This document shows, one piece after another, positions 15,320 through 20,134 of a stretch of 20,134 nucleotides of DNA. The DNA comes from Ferrovaceae bacterium. GTDB taxonomy: Bacteria; Pseudomonadota; Gammaproteobacteria; Burkholderiales; Ferrovaceae. The stretch lies in assembly GCA_027457225.1 (NCBI GenBank), contig DAIDTL010000004.1, positions 1 to 20,134 of the forward strand. Reading direction: 5' to 3'. The notes under the pieces were generated by a model. It was given only the letters and a program-made list of their open reading frames with translations. It did not search any database and was not told where the DNA came from. The position numbers and the translations under genes are program-made. Position 1 is the stretch's first letter, and every line of letters begins with the position of its first letter.

Positions 15320-16600
15320 CTAGAACATGTGGCGCAAACCAACCATCGTGGTCGTGTTCTCGGTCGCAATATAGCCAGTGGCGACGAATCCGCCATTGAC
15401 GCTGGTTGGTGAAATCCCGGCGTATACGTCAGTCCGCCTGGATAAGTGATAATCGGCCACCAGGGCATAGCCTTGCATGTATCCACTGCATTTGAGGCTG
15501 GCGCTGGAAGAACAACCCGTGCCACTGAAGTCAAGTTGGTGCGCATTGTAAAAGGAAGCAGCCAGATTTAAAGCGGGGGTAATGTCGTAGCGTAGGCCAC
15601 CATAAAGCAGGTTCACTTCCTTATGGATGGTAAACAGGTTGGTGACGACCTGGGTGTAGGTATAGCCGCCGATCGGTGAATAGCCAGCACCGCCATCCGC
15701 CGGGTTGCTGTAGATGATATGTTCCGCACCTCCCATGAAGGTGGCCGGCCCCAAGGTGTACTTGGCAAACAACGCTGTCGCCTTGTTGTCTGCAACGATC
15801 GCTTTCAAGGCAGGAACGGAGGCTGTCCCGCCAGCAGCAGACGTTCCCATTCCATCCTTCTTGTAACTGACGAAAGCATCCAGCGACAGATTGCCGAGGT
15901 CTGTCCCCAGGGCCAGCTGCCCGGCTGAATTGGCGCTATTGTTGCCGGCGACGCCCCCGAACTGATACAAGGCACCAAGACGTGCCTTGCCGAAGGTGGC
16001 GTTGTACTTGATGGCGTTATCGAGCCGCGCATCTTCCGTCCAGCCCCCTCCACCATAGGCACCGAAGAATCCGACGACGGAGAAGGCATAAGCGCCTTGT
16101 TGGGGATCGTACTTGAGGATGTCATCCAGCGAAATGCTATATTGACGCCCGAAGGACAGTGTCCCCCATTCCCTGGAAGTCAGATAGAGGACGCTGCGGT
16201 TGTTGAAGAGTTGGCCGGCCCGTGAAGAGTCCTCGCCGGTGCTGGTATTGACCGTTCCTTGTGTCAGGCCTAGCAGCCCATTAGTGACAGATCCGGTGTT
16301 GGGATTGATTCCCGCTTCCAGCATGAAGCCCGCCTTGAGATCACTGTCGATGTCTTCGTTGCCTTTGAATCCCAATACGGACTGGGAGAGCCCGTTGGGT
16401 GCCAGAGTCGTGACGGATTTACCCGGGGTATTGCTCTGAATGATTTGAGTCGGCACCCCGGCTGGCATGGTGGGGTTGATGTTTTGCCCGGCAGTCAAAT
16501 TGGCGATGCCCATGTCCAGTATCCCATACAGGGTGACCTCCGCCTGGGCTACGCCGGCCACTGCACTCAAGGAAACCATAGCCAGTAACGCTTTTTTCAT
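15320..16600 (-). CDS. Gram-negative (GBP/Porin_4-type) outer-membrane porin
   Basis: 426 residues: signal peptide 1-20 (cleavage AQA|E), then EVTLYGILDMGI, the standard first strand of betaproteobacterial trimeric porins, a NRSVLYLTSREWGTLSFGRQY stretch, alternating amphipathic strands, and a C-terminal GLRHMF with the terminal Phe needed for BAM recognition. Two cysteines about 10 residues apart (GCSSSASLKC) may form a loop disulfide. It should be a 16-strand channel for small, probably anionic solutes; selectivity cannot be read. AAAGGAG precedes the ATG. It converges on modE with 14 bases between stops, and its promoter carries ModE-like and FNR-like sites, which links it to molybdenum and oxygen status. 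Confidence 0.92.
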   Translation of the reverse strand: MKKALLAMVSLSAVAGVAQAEVTLYGILDMGIANLTAGQNINPTMPAGVPTQIIQSNTPGKSVTTLAPNGLSQSVLGFKGNEDIDSDLKAGFMLEAGINPNTGSVTNGLLGLTQGTVNTSTGEDSSRAGQLFNNRSVLYLTSREWGTLSFGRQYSISLDDILKYDPQQGAYAFSVVGFFGAYGGGGWTEDARLDNAIKYNATFGKARLGALYQFGGVAGNNSANSAGQLALGTDLGNLSLDAFVSYKKDGMGTSAAGGTASVPALKAIVADNKATALFAKYTLGPATFMGGAEHIIYSNPADGGAGYSPIGGYTYTQVVTNLFTIHKEVNLLYGGLRYDITPALNLAASFYNAHQLDFSGTGCSSSASLKCSGYMQGYALVADYHLSRRTDVYAGISPTSVNGGFVATGYIATENTTTMVGLRHMF

Positions 16601-16640
16601 TGAAAACTCTCCTTTGACCTGAATGAATAAATGGGCAAAT

Positions 16641-16664
16641 GCTATATAAACAGAAACATATAGC
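16641..16664. promoter_or_regulatory. ModE-like palindrome in the porin promoter
   Basis: GCTATATA (16641-16648) is mirrored by CATATAGC (16657-16664), with seven-base perfect arms (GCTATAT/ATATAGC). This resembles the ModE operator as I recall it (CGNTATATA, 6-8 base spacer, TATATAACG). It lies 41-64 bases upstream of the porin ATG and includes TATATA, a possible minus-strand -10, so ModE-molybdate binding would be expected to affect transcription. Confidence 0.6.
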
Positions 16665-16678
16665 TAAGTGTAAGTAAG

Positions 16679-16687
16679 TATATAGCG
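16679..16687. promoter_or_regulatory. Additional ModE-like half-site upstream of the porin
   Basis: TATATAGCG, the reverse complement of CGCTATATA, fits the ModE half-site fully. It lies 14 bases beyond the full palindrome. On the minus strand it overlaps TATACT, an alternative porin -10 (16677-16682). Confidence 0.45.
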
Positions 16688-16695
16688 ACATGTCC

Positions 16696-16709
16696 TTGAC
16701 CTGAATCAA
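16696..16709. promoter_or_regulatory. FNR-like box between the porin and EF-hand gene
   Basis: TTGACCTGAATCAA matches 9 of 10 positions of TTGAT-N4-ATCAA. Its centre is about 65 bases upstream of the expected start of the plus-strand gene at 16794 and about 102 bases from the porin ATG, so either or both could be controlled. TTGACCTGAAT recurs at 16614-16624. Confidence 0.55.
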
Positions 16710-16733
16710 TTCCAGGGATGGCGTCACTCATTT

Positions 16734-16761
16734 TTGTAAGTACCGGTCTTGCGGATACAAT
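16734..16761 (+). promoter_or_regulatory. Inferred sigma70-type promoter of the EF-hand membrane protein
   Basis: -35 TTGTAA (16734-16739), 16-base spacer, -10 TACAAT (16756-16761); 4/6 and 5/6 to consensus. The start codon follows 32 bases after the -10, with GAGG as ribosome binding site. Confidence 0.5.
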
Positions 16762-16793
16762 GATCCTGCATCACCCCACAGACAGAGGTTGCG

Positions 16794-18674
16794 ATGGATG
16801 ATTTGAGTAGACGCTGGCGGTTTTTTCGTGCGGGAGGCTTCGATCAGGTGCGGCTGGATGATGCCGAGGACTTGCTGGCCATTGGCTCGCTTGATCAGAA
16901 ATTATGGGTTGCATTGTCTTGTCCGGTCAAAGGAATCCAGTTTGATGATCGCACGTTGTACTTTATTGATTCAGACGCTGACGGACAGGTACGGGCTTTT
17001 GAGCTGATCAATGCGGTGCATTGGGCTGCCGATCGGCTGGTCGATCCCAGCCTGCTGGGCCGGGGATTGAATGGCATTGTCCCAGGCGAGATTCGGGCGG
17101 ATACGGAAGCAGGCCGGTCTTTGGCCGACGAGGCAAGGCTGCTGGCCGATGACCTTGGCAAGTCGAGGGACGAGCGGCTGACTGTTGAAGAGGTCAGTGC
17201 AGCGCAGGCGAAACATGCCGTGCGGGCACTCGCCGCTTGGAAAGCAAGCGGCGCCAAGGTTGCGCTCCTGGGGGAATCCACTGAAGCCGCCTTTGGGGCA
17301 CTGCAAGCAGTGGCTGACAAGATCGACGATTATTTCCTGCGTTGTCGGCTGAGTGCCTTTGACACGCGGGCCGGAGAAGCACTGAATGCTCCGGATGAAG
17401 CCTTCAAGGCGCTCGCAACGGATCCTTTGTTGCAATCGGAGTCCATTGCTCGCCTACCGCTGGCACGGATTGCGTCTGGCGGAAATCTGCCACTCCGGCA
17501 GGGCCTTAACCCGGGTTGGGCTGCTGCACTCGAAACATTCCGTGCCCAGGTTGTGGTGCCGATTCTGGGAGAGCGCGAAGCATTGATGCCATCTGAGTGG
17601 CAGATGCTCAAGGAAAAATTCTCTGCTTATGCTGTCTGGCGTGGCTCTAAACCGGACGATAACGCGGTAGATGATAGCGTGCGCCAGTTGGAGCAGTTGG
17701 CTCGCTATGTACGTGATTTGATGAAGCTGGCCAATAATTTTGTTGCCTTCAAGGATTTTTATACCCGACAGGGAAAGGCCACTTTTCAGACTGGAACGCT
17801 TTATCTGGATGGCCGTTCGTGTGAACTGTGCATCACCGTGGTGGACCCTGCCCAACATGCTGTGTTGGCGACGCTCTCGCGAATCTGCCTGGTCTATTGC
17901 GACTGCGTACGTGGGGATCAGAAAATGACGATAGCGGCAGCGTTTACCGCCGGGGACTCGGACCAGTTGATGGTGGGGCGTAACGGGGTGTTCTATGATC
18001 GTCAAGGCAATGACTGGGATGCGACCATCGTCAAGATCATCGACCACCCAATCAGCTTGCGTCAGGCTTTCTGGTCCCCCTACAAACGCCTTGCCAAGAT
18101 GGTTGGGGAGCAACTGCAAAAGCTTGCGGCAAGCAAGGCCAAGGAAAACCAGGATCGGATCGCCCAAACGACCACTGATTCGGTCAAGAAGGGCGCTTCC
18201 ACAACGGTTCCTGCTCATCCGGTTGCAGCACCTGTCCAGCAGGCTTTTGATGTGGGCAAGTTTGCCGGGATATTGGCGGCGGCAGGACTTGCGGTTGGGG
18301 CCATCGGAACAGCACTGGCTTCGATCGTCATTGGGGTCCTGGCTTTGAAGTGGTGGCAGATGCCACTGGCATTGGCCGGGTTCATGCTGGCCATCTCGGG
18401 GCCGGCTGTTATTCTGGCCTGGTTTAAGTTACGTACCCGTAATCTGGGGCCGATACTCGATGCCAATGGCTGGGCCATCAATGCACGTGCTTTTATCAAT
18501 ATTCCTTTTGGGACCTCCCTGACGCACGTTGCTGAACTTCCACCCAACGCTGAGCGTTCAGTGATTGATCCCTACGCGGAAAGGAAGCCGTTGGGACGGG
18601 TTTTCGCAAGATTGCTGCTGCTGCTGGTTGCAGTCATCGCGATCTGGTTGGTGGTGAGCATGATGCTGACCTAA
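16794..18674 (+). CDS. Unrecognised membrane protein with EF-hand loop and cysteine cluster
   Basis: 626 residues; I do not recognise the family. Residues 59-70 (DSDADGQVRAFE) are a textbook EF-hand calcium loop: D1, D3, D5, G6, hydrophobic V8, E12. A degenerate second loop may lie at 122-133 (GKSRDERLTVEE). A large soluble, helical, Ala-rich region follows to about 330, then five cysteines in 29 residues (C343, C346, C365, C369, C371) in a strand-rich segment. The C-terminal part has two hydrophobic helices (about 485-515 and 518-543), a soluble loop and a final helix at about 604-624. There is no signal peptide, so the N-terminal 480 residues are probably cytoplasmic. ATG 16794 has GAGG upstream. 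It is divergent from the porin and convergent with yceI. Function unknown. Confidence 0.8.
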   Translation: MDDLSRRWRFFRAGGFDQVRLDDAEDLLAIGSLDQKLWVALSCPVKGIQFDDRTLYFIDSDADGQVRAFELINAVHWAADRLVDPSLLGRGLNGIVPGEIRADTEAGRSLADEARLLADDLGKSRDERLTVEEVSAAQAKHAVRALAAWKASGAKVALLGESTEAAFGALQAVADKIDDYFLRCRLSAFDTRAGEALNAPDEAFKALATDPLLQSESIARLPLARIASGGNLPLRQGLNPGWAAALETFRAQVVVPILGEREALMPSEWQMLKEKFSAYAVWRGSKPDDNAVDDSVRQLEQLARYVRDLMKLANNFVAFKDFYTRQGKATFQTGTLYLDGRSCELCITVVDPAQHAVLATLSRICLVYCDCVRGDQKMTIAAAFTAGDSDQLMVGRNGVFYDRQGNDWDATIVKIIDHPISLRQAFWSPYKRLAKMVGEQLQKLAASKAKENQDRIAQTTTDSVKKGASTTVPAHPVAAPVQQAFDVGKFAGILAAAGLAVGAIGTALASIVIGVLALKWWQMPLALAGFMLAISGPAVILAWFKLRTRNLGPILDANGWAINARAFINIPFGTSLTHVAELPPNAERSVIDPYAERKPLGRVFARLLLLLVAVIAIWLVVSMMLT

Positions 18675-18679
18675 TCCGG

Positions 18680-18704
18680 GAAGGGAAGGGCGTGCCCCCC
18701 CTTC
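18680..18704. terminator. GC-rich hairpin between convergent genes
   Basis: GAAGGG at 18685-18690 pairs with CCCTTC at 18699-18704, with a GC-rich loop, within the 44-base gap between two convergent stops. A run of Ts is lacking on either strand, so it may only be a weak bidirectional pause or transcript-end stabiliser. Confidence 0.35.
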
Positions 18705-18718
18705 GCGGCATGGCCCAA

Positions 18719-19285
18719 TTACTGTTTGATCGCTTCTACCGAAACCGTGATGGTGACGTCGTCTCCAACATAAGGGGCAAATTTTCCCATATTGAAATCG
18801 GAACGTTTGACGTGCGTCACAGCATCAGCACCACATGCATCCTTCTTGATCATGGGATGTGGCATGCACTTGTAGGAAGTGATTTTGAGGACGACCGGTT
18901 TGGTGATGCCCTTGAGAGTCAAATCGCCGATCACCTCATCGGGTGTGTCGCCCTTGAACTTGATGGTGTTGGACTTGAACGTGGCCGCCGGGAAAGCGCC
19001 GGTATCCAGAAAATCTTCTCCCTGGATATGTTCATCAAACTTTGCCGATCCAGTGTTGGCTGAGCGGGTGTCGATGGTGATATCGACCGAACCGGTTTTG
19101 GCTGCGGTGTCCAGGATGATTTTCCCGGATACTTTGTCAAACCGGCTCAACTGAGTGCTGTAACCGAGATGGCTATAGGAAAAACGAGCAAAAGTATGGT
19201 TGGGGTCGGTAACATAAGTATCGGCTGCCATGGCGGGGACGGTTACGACAGCAGCCAAGGCGAGGGCTAATAGTGAGCGTTGCAT
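18719..19285 (-). CDS. YceI-family periplasmic lipocalin-like protein
   Basis: 188 residues; signal peptide to about residue 20 (VPAMA|ADTY). The mature sequence DTYVTDPNHTFARFSYSHLGYSTQLSRFDKVSGKIILD is diagnostic of YceI, as are HIQGEDFLDTGAFPAATFKS and VIGDLTLKGITKPVVL. These small beta-barrels bind isoprenoid-like or other long lipids in the periplasm; some are induced by high pH or stress. The family is also common near cytochrome b561 genes, absent here. Two cysteines (SYKCMPH, KDACGAD) may form a disulfide. AAGGAG is a strong ribosome binding site. It converges on the EF-hand gene and is divergent from fnr. Confidence 0.93.
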   Translation of the reverse strand: MQRSLLALALAAVVTVPAMAADTYVTDPNHTFARFSYSHLGYSTQLSRFDKVSGKIILDTAAKTGSVDITIDTRSANTGSAKFDEHIQGEDFLDTGAFPAATFKSNTIKFKGDTPDEVIGDLTLKGITKPVVLKITSYKCMPHPMIKKDACGADAVTHVKRSDFNMGKFAPYVGDDVTITVSVEAIKQ

Positions 19286-19331
19286 GGGATCTCCTTAAGG
19301 ATTACGTGCAAAAAATAGTACGCACACGAAC

Positions 19332-19360
19332 AATATAGCGCTGAATTGAGCCAAAAGCAA
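19332..19360 (-). promoter_or_regulatory. Inferred promoter of the YceI gene
   Basis: On the minus strand: -35 TTGCTT (19355-19360), 17-base spacer, -10 TATATT (19332-19337), 47 bases before the ATG. The -10 overlaps AATATAGCG (19332-19340), which resembles a single ModE half-site without a partner. Confidence 0.45.
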
Positions 19361-19453
19361 GCACCATAATGAATCGGTGGTTTTACGCGTAGAATGGGTC
19401 CTATTTGAGCCTGCTTTAATCCCCATGAACCTTTATCCACCCGGGTCGTGACC

Positions 19454-20134
19454 ATGGATTTCTCTGAACTGAAATCTATCTGTGGCGATTGCACTATCCG
19501 CGAGCTTTGCCTGCCTGCCGGTCTTTCCGATGAGGAAGTGATGCTGCTCGATCAGCACATGGCGCATCGTCAGGTCCTCAAGAAAGGTGAGTCGCTTTAT
19601 CGCACGGGTGACCCCTTCAAATCGCTGTTTGCGGTCAGTACAGGATTTTTGAAGACAAGTATCCTGCATGAAGATGGTCGCGCACAGGTCACGGGATTCC
19701 AAATGGCTGGGGAGGTTCTGGGGCTAGATGCCATCAGCACCGATCAACACATTTGCGATGCCGTAGCATTGGTGGACAGCATGGTGTGCGAAATCACTTT
19801 CGATCGCTTTGAAGAGTTGGGCCAGTTGATGTCCAATCTGCAGCACCGCTTCAATAAAACACTCTCGCGCGAAATCGTGCGTGAGCAAGGCATGATGCTG
19901 TTGTTAGGGAGTATGAGCGCAGAAGAACGCCTGGCCGCCTTTTTGGGCAGCCTGGCCAAACGCTTTGCAGCGCGTAAGCAATCCGGTTCGGAATTGGTGC
20001 TGCCCATGACACGTGAAGATATTGGCAGTTACCTCGGGCTAAAACTGGAAACCGTAAGCCGAATCCTGTCCCGTTTTCATGACCAGGAGCTTCTTGAAGT
20101 CAAGGGGCGCAATGTCCGAATTCTTGACCAGGAT
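19454..20134 (+). CDS. fnr: FNR-type oxygen-sensing transcriptional regulator, 3' end outside window
   Basis: 227 residues visible from ATG 19454 (GTG 19448 is an in-frame alternative); the frame is still open at the window edge, and only a short tail should be missing. Four cysteines that ligate the [4Fe-4S] cluster in FNR are present: C10 and C13 and C19 in CGDCTIRELC, and C112 in SMVCEI, aligned with C20/C23/C29/C122 of E. coli. A cyclic-nucleotide-type beta-roll, a dimer helix (about 130-160) and a helix-turn-helix follow, with ETVSR at 199-203 carrying the E..SR residues that read TTGAT. It should activate or repress genes when oxygen is low. A possible -10 TAGAAT is at 19390-19395. No FNR box is seen upstream of it. 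Confidence 0.93.
   Translation, partial: MDFSELKSICGDCTIRELCLPAGLSDEEVMLLDQHMAHRQVLKKGESLYRTGDPFKSLFAVSTGFLKTSILHEDGRAQVTGFQMAGEVLGLDAISTDQHICDAVALVDSMVCEITFDRFEELGQLMSNLQHRFNKTLSREIVREQGMMLLLGSMSAEERLAAFLGSLAKRFAARKQSGSELVLPMTREDIGSYLGLKLETVSRILSRFHDQELLEVKGRNVRILDQD

Noticed and set aside
17454..18218. Minus-strand open frame of 254 codons inside the EF-hand protein gene
   Set aside because: Long, but low-complexity in character with no domain, and the plus strand has a coherent 626-residue protein with a promoter and ribosome binding site.
19425..19450. Short leader peptide starting at ATG 19425 ahead of fnr
   Set aside because: Eight codons, out of frame with fnr, no ribosome binding site and no attenuator-like structure.
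1..20134. Insertion sequences, prophage, CRISPR arrays, tRNA or rRNA genes, Moco riboswitch
   Set aside because: No transposase or integrase-like protein, no spaced direct-repeat array, no cloverleaf or rRNA sequence recognised; the modA leader (about 50 bases) is too short for a Moco riboswitch.

Overview
The window looks like ordinary chromosome from a Gram-negative proteobacterium, most likely a betaproteobacterium of moderate GC content. Evidence: a GBP-type porin (signal peptide, then a VTLYG start and a C-terminal Phe), an FNR-type regulator of the proteobacterial kind, a TolC-like outer-membrane protein, SppA, and a ModE-regulated type of molybdate locus. Genus cannot be fixed from sequence alone. 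I see no insertion sequence, phage gene, CRISPR array, tRNA or rRNA.

Layout. 1-514 (-): 5' part of a TerY-like von Willebrand A protein. 781-4578 (+): exported metallo-beta-lactamase-fold hydrolase, Kup potassium transporter, membrane diguanylate cyclase; then a DEDDy 3'-5' exonuclease that overlaps the cyclase stop (4572-5156). 5161-5598 (-): unknown acidic protein. 5743-6267 (+): four-helix membrane protein. 6233-7413 (-): PaiB-like FMN protein plus a SRPBCC protein. 7520-8122 (+): exported SRPBCC protein. 8137-10464 (-): psiE-like gene and sppA. 10564-11895 (-): TolC-like gene.

12062-15305 (+) is a complete molybdate operon: modA, a free-standing mop (molbindin), modB, a short modC without its usual C-terminal TOBE domain, and modE. 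It is flanked by a TolC-like gene on the left (divergent) and a porin on the right (convergent, 15320-16600). Right of these lie a large unrecognised membrane protein with a canonical EF-hand loop and a cysteine cluster (16794-18674), a YceI protein (18719-19285, -) and an FNR regulator (19454 to the window end, +).

The most interesting signal is regulatory. A perfect FNR box sits exactly midway between inferred -10 elements of tolC-like and modA, and a 9/10 FNR box lies between the porin and the EF-hand gene. The same porin promoter carries a ModE-like palindrome plus an extra half-site. Together these suggest that oxygen (FNR) and molybdenum (ModE) jointly control two outer-membrane proteins along with the molybdate ABC transporter, i.e. 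a possible envelope-spanning oxyanion uptake and efflux module. The DNA motifs are seen; the functional link is inference.
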